Positions 1 to 8,871 are shown, numbered from the stretch's first letter. The stretch is DNA of 64,000 bases from Stenotrophomonas nematodicola (GCF_009467805.1 NZ_WIAY01000002.1:1-64000), one strand, 5' to 3'. Numbers and translations: made by a program. The notes: a model not told the origin generated them from the letters alone.

Positions 1-145
1 CGCTCATGCCACCGAACTTGCTGCGCCACAGGTAGTACGAGGCCTCACTGAAGCCATGTTGGCGGCACAGATCCTTGATCGGCATGCCGGCCTCCGCCTC
101 GCGCAGGAAGCCGATGATCTGTTCTTCAGAAAAGCGCTTCTTCAC
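1..145 (-). mobile_element. IS3-family transposase OrfA, N-terminal fragment cut by the window edge
   Basis: The frame starts at a GTG (143-145) and encodes an N-terminus of the type VKKRFSEEQIIGFLREAE, followed by a helix-turn-helix (MPIKDLCRQHGFSEASYYLWRSKFGGM). This is the DNA-binding half of OrfA of IS3-family (IS407-like) elements, which normally makes the OrfAB transposase by programmed frameshifting with a downstream orfB. A good Shine-Dalgarno AAGGAG lies 7 bases upstream of the GTG, which supports this start. Only 48 codons are visible; the rest, including the catalytic OrfB, lies left of the window. The end of the element is probably somewhere in 170-210, but the matching inverted repeat is outside, so it cannot be fixed. 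Whether the element is intact cannot be told. Confidence 0.85.
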
Positions 146-457
146 GTCCAATCTCCTTGTCGTTGAGGATTGGACTCCAAACCGTCGTGCTACTCAATCC
201 CGGGGGGACGTCGGCTCCCCCTTGGGACTGAGCCCCACCACTACTTTCAATAAGGCGCTGCTCGCGTCCAGCGATTGCATCAGGATTTGAAGAGTTCTTG
301 TCCACCGTGGCAGGACGGTACCCATCTGCAGTTTTGGCTTGATGATCTGGCTGAGCTGTACGCTTTGCCACCTGCTGCTCAGGCGTCCCTGTTCCGCTCG
401 TTCTCCCTGAGTATGTTGGCTTGACCGGATGGTCGCTGCATATGCGACGCTTGTGAC
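146..457. other. Junction between the IS3 element and the RHS remnant, no intact gene
   Basis: This stretch holds the leader and terminal sequence of the IS3 element (about 146-205) and then about 250 bases with open but unconvincing frames on the minus strand. Minus-strand frames read glutamine/serine-rich peptides without recognisable domains. They may be decayed RHS coding sequence or DNA joined by the insertion. No promoter, terminator or RNA gene is recognised. Confidence 0.4.
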
Positions 458-843
458 CGACGAGCAGCGCGCCATCGGCTCGGCGGTGTAGACGTTCCAT
501 CCCGAGTAATGCTCGAAGGTCCCCCCAGGTAGGGAATGTCGATGTCCCAGTCGCCCATCGGCAGGTTGGGAATCCCTTCGCCTGGCACCGCATACTTCCG
601 CCCCAGCGCCACAGGCAAGTTGTTGTTGCCCGGAATGGAGACGTCGCTGACGGCGAAACTGAGCTCGCCCGTGTAAAGGTTTACGGCGTCGCCAAAGAGC
701 TGCGGCCCTTCAGCCGTGATGCGCTCGCGCGATTTGATCAGCTTGGAGTATTCCTCCCTAGGCTGCGCGGCCCAGACTGGCTGCGTGAGAAGTACGAAGG
801 CGCACAGCAGGGTCCGACCCGCCGCCCGAAGGAGAGGCTTCAT
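458..843 (-). pseudogene. RHS-repeat family protein, N-terminal remnant with a frameshift
   Basis: The start at 841-843 has a Shine-Dalgarno AAAGGA upstream and is followed by a signal peptide (MKPLLRAAGRTLLCAFVLLT...VWAA). The next 80 residues (LFGDAVNLYTGELSFAVSDV, then SIPGNNNLPVALGRKY and GDWDIDIPYLGG) match the conserved opening of secreted RHS/YD-repeat proteins of Xanthomonadaceae. At the run of six G (plus-strand C run 521-526) the frame breaks. With one more G it would continue GGTFEHYSGWNVYTAEPMARCS, the expected family sequence. Beyond about 458 the similarity fades and the reading frame ends at about 194 near the IS3 element. Full-length RHS proteins are over 1000 residues, so this is a dead remnant unless the frameshift is a sequencing error. 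Bases 844-1131 upstream hold no gene that I can recognise. Confidence 0.7.
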
Positions 844-1131
844 AGGATGTGATTCCTTTCTGACGTTCCACGGCCTCCCCACTCATTGAATTGAGTCGGA
901 CAGCCCCCTGTTACCGATGTGTCGTGCTGCTGTCGGCTCCCCAGTCGAACAGCATCGGGTTTGTATCACGGGTAGGCGAGCTTCACAATCTCGGAAGGAC
1001 GTCGGTCGGGGCGTCCGCAACAAGACCAAGGTGTTCAAGCGCGTCGCCCGGCAGCACCGGGACGACACGCTTTTTCTCCTGAAAGTCCGGGCAGCCCTCC
1101 CCGGCGCTGGGTGAAGGGCCGGTTTCGTCCC

Positions 1132-2382
1132 TTACCCCCCGGCCATCCATTTCAGGATCAGGCCGGTCACATAGGCCAGGCCGGTACCGGTGGCATAGCC
1201 CACCGTGCCGAGCAGCACGCCCACCGGTGCCAGCGACGGATGGAACGCCGCGGCGACCACCGGGGCCGATGCGGCGGCGCCGATGTTGCCCTGCGAACCA
1301 ATGGCGAAGAAGAACAGCGGCGCGCGCACCAGCTTGGCGACGATCCACAGCACCAGGATGTGGGTGAGCATCCAGATCACACCCAGGGCAAACAGCCACG
1401 GGCGGTCCAGCAGCGACATCAGGTCCATCTGCATGCCGATGCAGGCGATCAGGAAGTACAGGAACACCGTGCCCAGGCGCGAAGCGCCGGCCGCTTCGAG
1501 TCGGCGCGCACGGGTGAAGCTCAGACCCAGGCCGAGCGCGGTGGACAGCAGCACCACCCACACGAACGGGCTGTCCAGGCTGAACTGGCTGGCCCAGCTG
1601 ACGTTCTCCTTGAACCAGCCGCTGAGCGGCGCGGCAATCGCATGGGCCAGACCCACGCCGCCCAGCGCCACGCCGACAATCACCATCAGGTCGGTCAGGC
1701 TGGGAATGCGCGCGTTCTGCGCCTCGTAGGCGGAGATGCGTTCTTTCATCTCGTCGATGGCGCGGGTGTCGGCGCCGTTGCGGATGTCGATCTGCTTGGC
1801 GCGATTGGCCAGGAACAGCAGGATGGCCATCCACAGGCTGGCACAGGCCACATCGACCACCGCGAACTGGCCGAAGGTGGTGGCGTCGGTGCCGAACACT
1901 TCGCGCATCGCCACCATGTTGGCGCCGCCGCCGATCCAACTGCCGGCCAACGCCGCCATGCCCGTCCAGGTATCGCCGGCCACCGTTTCGGGGTGGATCC
2001 AGGACATCACCTGGAACGACACGATCGCGCCGAGCATGATGCCAAGCGTGCCGGCGCAGAACACCAGCAGCAGCTTGGGACCGAGCTTGATCACCCCCTT
2101 GATGTCGATCGACAACGTGAGCAGCACCAGCGCGGCCGGCAGCAGGACGTCACGGGCGATCGGGTTGTACAGCGTGGTGTTGTGCCCGTCGATCAGACCG
2201 GCGGTGTTGTAGATGGCCGGGATGAAGTAGCACAGCAGCAGCGCCGGGACCCAGGCGAAGATTTTTTTCAGGAGCGGGGTCGGGCCGCTGGCAGCCCAGA
2301 AAACAAGGGCCAGGGTGGCGGCAATCAGGCCGAGGCCGACGATGTCGCTGGTGATCAGGGCAGTACTGGGTTCGGTCGGCAT
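1132..2382 (-). CDS. DUF819 family integral membrane protein
   Basis: A 416-residue protein with about ten to eleven hydrophobic segments spread over its whole length and a polar loop at about residues 210-235 (QIDIRNGADTRAIDEMKERI). It matches the DUF819 (YjcL-like) family, with glycine-rich stretches such as ALAGSWIGGGANMVAMREVF and FFAIGSQGNIGAAASAPVVA, the second resembling a discontinuous helix of a secondary transporter. The substrate is unknown. The gene is transcribed in the same direction as the two-component genes upstream, but a terminator (2411-2436) separates them, so it probably has its own promoter in the short gap before 2382. The family name is confident; any transport function is inference. 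Confidence 0.8.
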   Translation of the reverse strand: MPTEPSTALITSDIVGLGLIAATLALVFWAASGPTPLLKKIFAWVPALLLCYFIPAIYNTAGLIDGHNTTLYNPIARDVLLPAALVLLTLSIDIKGVIKLGPKLLLVFCAGTLGIMLGAIVSFQVMSWIHPETVAGDTWTGMAALAGSWIGGGANMVAMREVFGTDATTFGQFAVVDVACASLWMAILLFLANRAKQIDIRNGADTRAIDEMKERISAYEAQNARIPSLTDLMVIVGVALGGVGLAHAIAAPLSGWFKENVSWASQFSLDSPFVWVVLLSTALGLGLSFTRARRLEAAGASRLGTVFLYFLIACIGMQMDLMSLLDRPWLFALGVIWMLTHILVLWIVAKLVRAPLFFFAIGSQGNIGAAASAPVVAAAFHPSLAPVGVLLGTVGYATGTGLAYVTGLILKWMAGG

Positions 2383-2410
2383 GACGCCATCCTCTGTCGA
2401 TCGAAGGGAT

Positions 2411-2436
2411 AAAAAAAGCGCCGCATGTAGCGGCGC
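2411..2436 (-). terminator. Intrinsic terminator of the two-component operon
   Basis: On the minus strand a perfect 7-bp stem GCGCCGC/GCGGCGC with a 5-base loop is followed directly by seven T. It lies 63 bases after the stop of the sensor kinase gene and ends that operon before the DUF819 gene. Confidence 0.9.
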
Positions 2437-2498
2437 GTAGTGAGCTTAACATTGTCTTCACGACGGGCCGTGCCGCGGCGCAGCGTGGCCCGGGACGA

Positions 2499-3812
2499 TC
2501 ACGACGTCGGCCAATCCGGCAGCGACGCGCCCAGATCGAGAATCACCCGCGTCCCGCGTGGCTCGCACGGCTCGATCTGCAGGGCCCAGCCAAGGTGCTC
2601 GCAGAGGCGGGCAATCAGCTCCAGCCCGATCCCGCTCTGCTCATTGCGGTAGCCGCGGGCCATGCGCGCGTGCACCGCGGCGATTTCTTCCGGACTCATG
2701 CCGTGCCCGGGATCCTGCAGCGTCACCACGGCCTGCGGCGAGACCTCGATGCGGATGGTGCCGCGCCCGCTGTTCTCGATCGCATTGCGCAGCAGGTTGC
2801 CGATCGCTGCCTGCACCACGCCGAGTGGCGCCACGATGTCCACCCGGGCCAGTCCACCGAGGTCGATGCGCAGGTCCTTGTCGCCCATCAGGTGGCGATG
2901 GTCTTCGATGATGTCCGGCACCAGCTGGTCCAGCGCGATGCGCTCGCCCAGCGCCGCCAGCCGGGCCGGATCGCGCGCCAGCACCAGCAGCAGCTGGATC
3001 AGCTGCTCCACGCCCTGCGCGGTGCGCCGCACCCGCTGCATCTGCTGCCGCGCCCGATCGGGCACGTCCGGCTCGCCCAGCGCGAGCTCGGCCGCGCCGG
3101 TGATCACCGCGATGGGCGTGCGCAGCTCATGGCTGGCGGTACTGATGAACACACGTTCGCGCTCGACGAACTGCTCGTTGCGCGCCAGGTAGTCGTTGAG
3201 CGCATTGGCGATGACATACAACTCCGAACTGCCGCGCGGATCCACTTCCACACGCTGCCCCGGCACGCCCGGACGCAGTTCATCGATGCGGCGCGCCAGC
3301 GAGCTGAGCGGGCGCACCAGGCGGCCCACGCCGAAGGACGCCATGAGCACGGTGACAATGATCATCACCACGCCGGCCAGCATCACCCAGCGCGTGGCGA
3401 ACTGCTCCAGCTCGTGGAAGTCGTTGATGTCCAGCACCAGCGCGAGACGGCCCAGATGGGGCGTCTCGCGCACCATCACCGCGCTTTGCCGGCCGCCGAC
3501 CATGACCCCGTCGTGCAGACCCGGATGCAGCGCGCGCAGGCTCTCCGGCGCGTCGCTGGCGTCATTGATGTAGAACAGGCGCAGGGTGTCCGAATCCTGC
3601 CAGCGGTAGTGCGGCTCGTGCTCGATGTGGTTGACGATGCTGTCCAGTTCGGAATTGAGCAGCGCGCGCCATGCTGAATGTTCGGCATGCTCGTGCACGT
3701 AGTTGCCCACGCTGAACACCGCCAGTGAGATCAGCGCCAGATACCCCAGCAGCCACCACACCATGCGCCGGTGCAACGGTGCCGGCCGGCGCGTGGCACT
3801 ACGCCATCTCAT
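2499..3812 (-). CDS. Sensor histidine kinase of an OmpR-type two-component system
   Basis: A 437-residue inner-membrane kinase. Transmembrane helix 1 is at about residues 17-38, a periplasmic sensor of about 100 residues follows, helix 2 is at about 142-163, then a HAMP-like linker. The phosphoacceptor H-box (TASHELRTPIAVITGAAELA) has His228, and the HATPase domain carries the N-box (NLLRNAIEN) and a G-box (DPGHGMS). It overlaps the end of the response regulator gene by 14 bases, so the pair is translationally coupled. The locus is divergent from a GT83/PAP2/EptA operon, which suggests control of envelope modification. The set resembles the ColRS-type systems of Xanthomonas from memory, but I cannot confirm this without alignment. 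The small G2 region (GIGLELIARL) is somewhat shortened. Confidence 0.9.
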   Translation of the reverse strand: MRWRSATRRPAPLHRRMVWWLLGYLALISLAVFSVGNYVHEHAEHSAWRALLNSELDSIVNHIEHEPHYRWQDSDTLRLFYINDASDAPESLRALHPGLHDGVMVGGRQSAVMVRETPHLGRLALVLDINDFHELEQFATRWVMLAGVVMIIVTVLMASFGVGRLVRPLSSLARRIDELRPGVPGQRVEVDPRGSSELYVIANALNDYLARNEQFVERERVFISTASHELRTPIAVITGAAELALGEPDVPDRARQQMQRVRRTAQGVEQLIQLLLVLARDPARLAALGERIALDQLVPDIIEDHRHLMGDKDLRIDLGGLARVDIVAPLGVVQAAIGNLLRNAIENSGRGTIRIEVSPQAVVTLQDPGHGMSPEEIAAVHARMARGYRNEQSGIGLELIARLCEHLGWALQIEPCEPRGTRVILDLGASLPDWPTS

Positions 3813-4500
3813 CGCTGCTCCCTGCGGCGCTGACGCCGAGTCGATAGCCCACGCGCGGCAGGGTGTGGATCAGCTTCTGCTGGAACGGACCGTCGACGCT
3901 GCGGCGCAGTTCGTAGATGTGCGAGCGCAGCAGGTCGCCGTCGGGCAGTTCGTCGCCCCACAGCGCGAACTCCAGCTGCTGGCGGGTCACGGCGCCCGGG
4001 CTGGCACGCATCAGCACCTCCAGCAACTTGCGGCAGGCCGGGTACAGGTGCAGCGTCTTGCCGTCGCGCTGCGCTTCCAGCGTGGCCAGGTCCAGGCGCA
4101 GGTCCGCCACTTCCAGTGCCTTGCGCGGGTTGCGGCCGTTGGCACGCACCATCAGCGCTTCCAGTCGCACCTCCAGTTCGGGCAGGGCGAACGGCTTGGT
4201 CAGGTAGTCGTCCGCACCGGCCCGGAACCCGGCGATCTTGTCGGGCAGCTCGTCGCGGGCGGTGAGCATGATCACCGGCACTTCCGAGCCGTGGTCGGCG
4301 CGCAGCCGGCGCAGCACCTCCGGCCCCTCCATGCGCGGCAGCATCCAGTCCAGCACCAGCGCATCGTAGGGGTGGGTGACGGCCAGGTGCAGGCCGGTCA
4401 CGCCATCGGGGGCCACATCGAGCACATGTCCCCGCGATTCGAAATAATCGAATAGATTGGCGACCAGCTGGCGGTTGTCTTCGATGACCAGAAGCCGCAT
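3799..4500 (-). CDS. OmpR/PhoB-family response regulator
   Basis: A 233-residue regulator. The receiver domain shows the acidic pair (IEDN), phosphoacceptor Asp51 (ALVLDWMLPRMEGPE), Thr80 and Lys102 (DDYLTKPFALPELE). The C-terminal winged helix (about 125-225) ends in the family signature DLLRSHIYELRRSVD...IHTLPRVGYRLG. It is the first gene of the operon with the kinase at 2499-3812. Its start is 131 bases from the divergent start of the GT83 gene, so the shared region 4501-4631 is the natural place for its binding sites. It resembles ColR of Xanthomonas in my recollection of the N-terminus (MRLLVIEDNRQLVANLFDYF), but the symbol is left open. Confidence 0.92.
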   Translation of the reverse strand: MRLLVIEDNRQLVANLFDYFESRGHVLDVAPDGVTGLHLAVTHPYDALVLDWMLPRMEGPEVLRRLRADHGSEVPVIMLTARDELPDKIAGFRAGADDYLTKPFALPELEVRLEALMVRANGRNPRKALEVADLRLDLATLEAQRDGKTLHLYPACRKLLEVLMRASPGAVTRQQLEFALWGDELPDGDLLRSHIYELRRSVDGPFQQKLIHTLPRVGYRLGVSAAGSSDEMA

Positions 4501-4631
4501 GGGGATACTCGGTGTGAAGGATCACGGCATGGTAGCGGGAACCACGTCGGAATCCGGTCGCAATACGATGCATTTCGACGCTTTTCCCACGCTGTCGGGG
4601 AGACAGTGACTGTTTGTTGTAGGGTCCGCGG

Positions 4632-6338
4632 ATGCACCACACCTCACGTTCGGCACGCCTCTGGCGTCCCTTGGCCTGCCTGGCCATGCTGCTGGCCCTG
4701 GCGGCCGGCATTGGCCTGCGCCAGCCCTCGCCCCCGGATGAACCGCGCTTCGTGCTGGCCGCCCGCGCAATGGTCGATACCGGGCAGTGGCTGCTGCCGC
4801 ACCGGGGCAACGAGCTGTACGCCGAGAAGCCACCGGTGTTCATGTGGATGCAGGCCGCCAGTCACCAGGTGTTCGGCGGCTGGAACCTGGCCTTCCTGGT
4901 CCCGTCGCTGCTGGCGGCACTGCTGACGCTGTGGCTGACCTGGGACCTGACCCGGCGCCTGTGGAACCGCCGCGTCGCGTGGTGGGCCGTGCTCGCCTTG
5001 TTCAGCTGCCTGCAGTTCGGGCTGATGGCCAAACGCGCGCAGATCGATATGGTGCTGGTGGCGATGACCACCCTGGCCATGTGGGGTCTGCTGCGCCATC
5101 TGCTGGAAGGCCGCAACCTGACCGCACTGTGGATCGCCGGCATTGCCGCCGGCGTGGGCACGGTGACCAAGGGCGTGGGCTTTCTGCCGCTGCTGGTGCT
5201 GCTGCCGTGGGCGGTGTGGCGCTGGCGCGGCCGGGCGCTGGACCGGCCGGCCGTGCCGGCACGTACGCTGTGGTGGCTGCTGCCCGCCTTCCTGCTGGGC
5301 ACGGCGGTGTGGCTGGCGCCCCTGGGCATCGCGCTGCTGAGCGACCCCGACCCGAGCCTGCACGCCTATGCGCGTGAGCTGCTGTTCAAGCAGACCGGCA
5401 CCCGCTACGCCAATGCGTGGCACCACGTGCAGCCGGCCTGGTATTACCTGCAGGTGATGGCGACGTTGTGGCTGCCCGGCAGCCTGCTGCTGCCGGCCCT
5501 GCTGCCGGGCTGGTGGCGGCGCCTGAAGCGGCTGGACGGCCGCTACTGGCTGCTGCTGGGCTGGTGCCTGCTGGTGCTGGTGTTCTTCAGCGCCAGCCCG
5601 GGCAAGCGCGAGGTCTACATCTTCCCGATGCTGCCGCTGCTGTGCGTGGCCGCCGCGCCGCTGCTGCCCGGCCTGCTGCGCCGGGCCGGGGTGCGCTGGC
5701 TCCTGCTGGCCTACGTGGCGCTGCTGGCAGTGGGCGCGCTGTACATCGCCGTGAACCTGCACGGCGGCAGCCCGTGGGCGCACGCGCAACTGGCCCGGCG
5801 TGACATGCCCGACAGCCTGCTGCCGGTGCTGGGCAACTGGCTGCTCGGCTTCGGCGTGGTGCTGGCGGTTCTGGTGGTGTGGCTGCGCCAGCGCCGCGCC
5901 GGCCTGCTGGTGGTGGTCACCGCGGTCCTGCTCTGGAACCTGTATGGCTGGGGCCTGATGCCGACGCTGGACCCGTACAGCTCGGCCTCGGCGCTGATGC
6001 AGCGGGTCGGCCAGCGGATCGGACCGGACGCCGAACTGGGTCTGGTGGCCTGGCGCGAGCAGAACCTGCTGCAGGCCGATCGCAAGGCCGCCGTGTTCGG
6101 TTTCAAGCGGCCCTGGGACCAGCAGTGGCAGGACGCCGGCCCGTGGCTCGCGCAGGCGCCACAGACCCGCTGGGTGCTGGTGCTGGACGAGGCGATGAGC
6201 CCGTGCGTGGATCGTGCCCAGGTGATCGAGATCGGCAGCAGCAACCGCAACCGCTGGCAGCTGTTGCCGGGTACCGCGTGGCGCAGCGACTGCACCGCGC
6301 ACCTGCCCAGTGATGCTGCCGACCCGGACACGGACTGA
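4632..6338 (+). CDS. GT83 family glycosyltransferase, ArnT-like
   Basis: A 568-residue GT-C fold membrane glycosyltransferase. The first periplasmic loop carries the ArnT-type motif DEPRFVLAARAMVDTGQWLL followed by EKPPVFMWM; the Asp and Glu/Lys here correspond to the catalytic and lipid-binding residues of ArnT. About a dozen hydrophobic helices follow, then a soluble C-terminal domain (about 430-568). ArnT moves aminoarabinose from undecaprenyl phosphate to lipid A. No aminoarabinose synthesis genes (arnBCAD) are in the window, so the sugar donor here may be different, as in the galacturonic acid transferases of the same family. It starts an operon with PAP2 and EptA genes and is divergent from the two-component system. 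Confidence 0.85.
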   Translation: MHHTSRSARLWRPLACLAMLLALAAGIGLRQPSPPDEPRFVLAARAMVDTGQWLLPHRGNELYAEKPPVFMWMQAASHQVFGGWNLAFLVPSLLAALLTLWLTWDLTRRLWNRRVAWWAVLALFSCLQFGLMAKRAQIDMVLVAMTTLAMWGLLRHLLEGRNLTALWIAGIAAGVGTVTKGVGFLPLLVLLPWAVWRWRGRALDRPAVPARTLWWLLPAFLLGTAVWLAPLGIALLSDPDPSLHAYARELLFKQTGTRYANAWHHVQPAWYYLQVMATLWLPGSLLLPALLPGWWRRLKRLDGRYWLLLGWCLLVLVFFSASPGKREVYIFPMLPLLCVAAAPLLPGLLRRAGVRWLLLAYVALLAVGALYIAVNLHGGSPWAHAQLARRDMPDSLLPVLGNWLLGFGVVLAVLVVWLRQRRAGLLVVVTAVLLWNLYGWGLMPTLDPYSSASALMQRVGQRIGPDAELGLVAWREQNLLQADRKAAVFGFKRPWDQQWQDAGPWLAQAPQTRWVLVLDEAMSPCVDRAQVIEIGSSNRNRWQLLPGTAWRSDCTAHLPSDAADPDTD

Positions 6339-6409
6339 ACCGATGACGCATCCGGCCGCCGTTTAACCCTGGGCCAACATTGCTCCGACCCCGCTCCGAC
6401 ACTGCGCTG

Positions 6410-7222
6410 ATGACCATGACGCCGGATCATTCACCGGCTCCCGCGCCCATGTCCTCTGCGTTCCCCGCTTCCGTGCCGCACCCCCTTGCCGCCGCGCCCG
6501 CGGCGGTCGGATTCCTGCGCCGCCATCTGTGGTCCCCGCTGCTGGCCGCCCTGCTCGTCAGCGCGGTCCTGATGGGGGCCGGTGGCGACCAGTGGCTGGC
6601 CGACCAGTTCTATCGGCTGGAGGGCCAGCAATGGGCTCTGCAGAACGCGTGGGTCACCAGCCACCTGGTGCATCGCGGCGGCAAGTGGGCCAGCAGCCTG
6701 GCCGCGCTGATCGCGATCGTGGCGTGCTTCCACGCCTGGCGCCAACCGCGCCTGGCACGCTGGCGCTGGCCACTGCTGTACCTGGTGCTGGCGGTGGCGC
6801 TCGGCACGGGCGCGGTGTCGCTGCTGAAGTCATTGACCAACATGGATTGCCCGTGGGACCTGGCCCGCTACGGCGGCGCCCGCGAGTACATCGGCCTGTT
6901 CGCTTCACGGCCGCACGACATGGCGCGTGGCATCTGCTTTCCTGCCGGTCATTCCAGCGCCGGCTTCGCCTGGGTGGCGCTGTACTTCTTCGCGCTGATG
7001 GTCCGCCCGGCGTGGCGGTGGCGTGGTCTGTCGGTGGGACTGGTGGCCGGCGCGACATTCGGCCTGTCGCAGCAGCTGCGGGGCGCGCACTTTCTCTCGC
7101 ACGACCTGTGGACTGTGACCACCTGCTGGATGGTGTCACTGGGTCTCTACCTGGGTGTCCAGGCCATCGCCGCACGCCGCCAGGCGCGCGGCACGCTGCA
7201 ACTGCAAGGAGAGCGGGCATGA
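6410..7222 (+). CDS. PAP2 family membrane phosphatase
   Basis: A 270-residue membrane protein with about six helices and the three PAP2 phosphatase blocks: KSLTNMDCPWDLARYGG, PAGHSSAGFAW and LRGAHFLSHDLWT. The catalytic histidines of blocks 2 and 3 and the final Asp are present. Block 1 has CPWDL where the classic family has RP, as in a known subfamily found next to lipid A transferases. The likely role is removal or transfer of phosphate on lipid A or undecaprenyl pyrophosphate at the periplasmic face. The ATG at 6410 is chosen; 6416 and a TTG at 6380 are alternatives. Its stop overlaps the eptA-like start by 4 bases (ATGA), indicating coupling. Confidence 0.87.
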   Translation: MTMTPDHSPAPAPMSSAFPASVPHPLAAAPAAVGFLRRHLWSPLLAALLVSAVLMGAGGDQWLADQFYRLEGQQWALQNAWVTSHLVHRGGKWASSLAALIAIVACFHAWRQPRLARWRWPLLYLVLAVALGTGAVSLLKSLTNMDCPWDLARYGGAREYIGLFASRPHDMARGICFPAGHSSAGFAWVALYFFALMVRPAWRWRGLSVGLVAGATFGLSQQLRGAHFLSHDLWTVTTCWMVSLGLYLGVQAIAARRQARGTLQLQGERA

Positions 7223-8871
7223 GTGCATCGGTGTCGCGCGCGCAGCGCTTTCCGGCCCTGTCACAGCTGCTGGCCTGGCGCCCGCAGTGGTCAACCGAGA
7301 CCCTGATCGCGGCGACCAGCCTGTTCTTCGCAGTCGCCTGCAATGGCCTGTTCTGGCACAGCGCGATGGCCACCCACCCGGGCAGCCTGCGCTTCGCCCT
7401 GTCGCTGCTGTTGTTCCTGGTCGGCGCACACTGCCTGTTGATGGGACTGCTGGTCTGGCGCTGGAATGCCAAGGGGGTGGTCAGCGTGCTGCTGCTCTGC
7501 ACGGCGCTGGCCGCGCACTACATGGGCAGCTACCACATCTATCTGGATGCGGACATGCTGCGCAACGTGCTGGCCACCGACCACAAGGAGAGCCGCGAGC
7601 TGATGACCCCGGCGATGCTGCCGCCTGTGCTGCTGCTGGCGGTGTTGCCGATGGTGGTGGTGTGGCGGGTGCAGCTGATCCGTCGCGGCTGGGGCCGCAC
7701 GCTGCTGTGGCGCGCCGGTTTCCTGCTGCTGTCGGCGCTGGTGGCATTTGGCGGGGCCATGCTGTCGTTCCAGGAAATGTCGGCCCTGATGCGCAACCAG
7801 CGTGAAGTGCGCTACCTGGCCACGCCGGGCAACATCCTGCTCGGCCTGCCCAAGGCGCTGCGCGGCGACAACCCGATCCAGCGCGCGCCGAAGCTGCCGA
7901 TCGGCACCGATGCCAAGGCCACACCGCGCGCGGCCGGCAGCCGGCCGCGGCTGCTGGTGATCGTGATGGGTGAAACCGCACGTGCGCAGAACTGGGGCCT
8001 CAACGGCTACGCCAAGCAGACCACACCGCAACTGGCGCAGACCAACGTCATCAACTTCCCGGACATGCATGCCTGCGGCACCAGCACCGAGGTATCGCTG
8101 CCCTGTCTGTTCTCGCCCTATGGCCGTCACGACTACGACGAAAAGAAGATCCGCGCGCACCAGTCGCTGCTGCATGTACTGGATCGCGCCGGCATCGGCG
8201 TGCTCTGGCGCGACAACCAGTCCGGCTGCAAGGGCGTCTGCGAGGGCCTGGAGATGCAGGCACTGGACGATGCCAGGCATCCGACCCTGTGCGCGAACGG
8301 CCGCTGCATGGACGAGATCCTGATCGACGACCTGGCGGCGCAGGTACGTGCCAGGCCGGGCGACCGGGTGGTGGTGCTGCACCAGTTGGGCAACCACGGG
8401 CCCAGCTACTACGAGCGCTACCCGGCGCGGTTCCGCCACTTCACGCCCACCTGCGACACGCCGGACCTGGGCAGGTGCAGCCGTGAGCAGATCACCAACA
8501 GCTACGACAACGCGCTGCTCTACACCGATCACCTGCTGTCGCGCACGATCGGTACGCTGCAGGGCATGGACGACTACGACACCGCGATGATCTACGTGTC
8601 CGATCATGGCGAGTCGCTGGGCGAGAAGGGCCTGTACCTGCATGGCGTGCCCTACGCGATCGCCCCGCAGGAGCAGACCCGGGTGCCGATGACGATGTGG
8701 TTCTCGCCCGGGTTCGCTGCCAATCGTGGGCTGGACCTGGCCTGCGTGCGCCGGCGCGCCACGGCCTACACCGATCATGACAACCTGTTTCCCTCGGTGC
8801 TGGGCCTGATGCAGGTCAGGACCACGCTGTATGAGCGGCAGCGGGATCTGTTTGCGGGGTGCGAGGCGTAA
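7219..8871 (+). CDS. eptA: Phosphoethanolamine transferase for lipid A, EptA/MCR family
   Basis: A 550-residue protein with five N-terminal membrane helices (about 1-185) and a periplasmic sulfatase-like domain. Zinc and catalytic positions are visible: Glu252 (VIVMGETARAQNWGLNGY), the nucleophile Thr290 in ACGTSTEVSLPCLFS, His in HQLGNHGPSYYERY and the Asp-His pair in YVSDHGESLGEKGLYLHG. Cysteines of the soluble domain (CGTST/PCLFS, GCKGVC, TLCANGRC, TCDTPDLGRC) fit the conserved disulfides of EptA and MCR enzymes. It transfers phosphoethanolamine from phosphatidylethanolamine to lipid A phosphate, lowering negative charge and polymyxin binding. It is the last gene of the GT83/PAP2 operon. 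The family is certain; the exact acceptor is inferred. Confidence 0.93.
   Translation: MSASVSRAQRFPALSQLLAWRPQWSTETLIAATSLFFAVACNGLFWHSAMATHPGSLRFALSLLLFLVGAHCLLMGLLVWRWNAKGVVSVLLLCTALAAHYMGSYHIYLDADMLRNVLATDHKESRELMTPAMLPPVLLLAVLPMVVVWRVQLIRRGWGRTLLWRAGFLLLSALVAFGGAMLSFQEMSALMRNQREVRYLATPGNILLGLPKALRGDNPIQRAPKLPIGTDAKATPRAAGSRPRLLVIVMGETARAQNWGLNGYAKQTTPQLAQTNVINFPDMHACGTSTEVSLPCLFSPYGRHDYDEKKIRAHQSLLHVLDRAGIGVLWRDNQSGCKGVCEGLEMQALDDARHPTLCANGRCMDEILIDDLAAQVRARPGDRVVVLHQLGNHGPSYYERYPARFRHFTPTCDTPDLGRCSREQITNSYDNALLYTDHLLSRTIGTLQGMDDYDTAMIYVSDHGESLGEKGLYLHGVPYAIAPQEQTRVPMTMWFSPGFAANRGLDLACVRRRATAYTDHDNLFPSVLGLMQVRTTLYERQRDLFAGCEA

Noticed and set aside
1045..1069. Stem-loop GTCGCCCGG/CCGGGACGAC near a T run
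   Set aside because: The T run is nine bases away and no gene on the plus strand ends before it; on the minus strand no T run follows.
1132..2382. Sodium/glutamate symporter (GltS) assignment
   Set aside because: Topology is similar, but the sequence fits DUF819 better and no GltS signature is visible.
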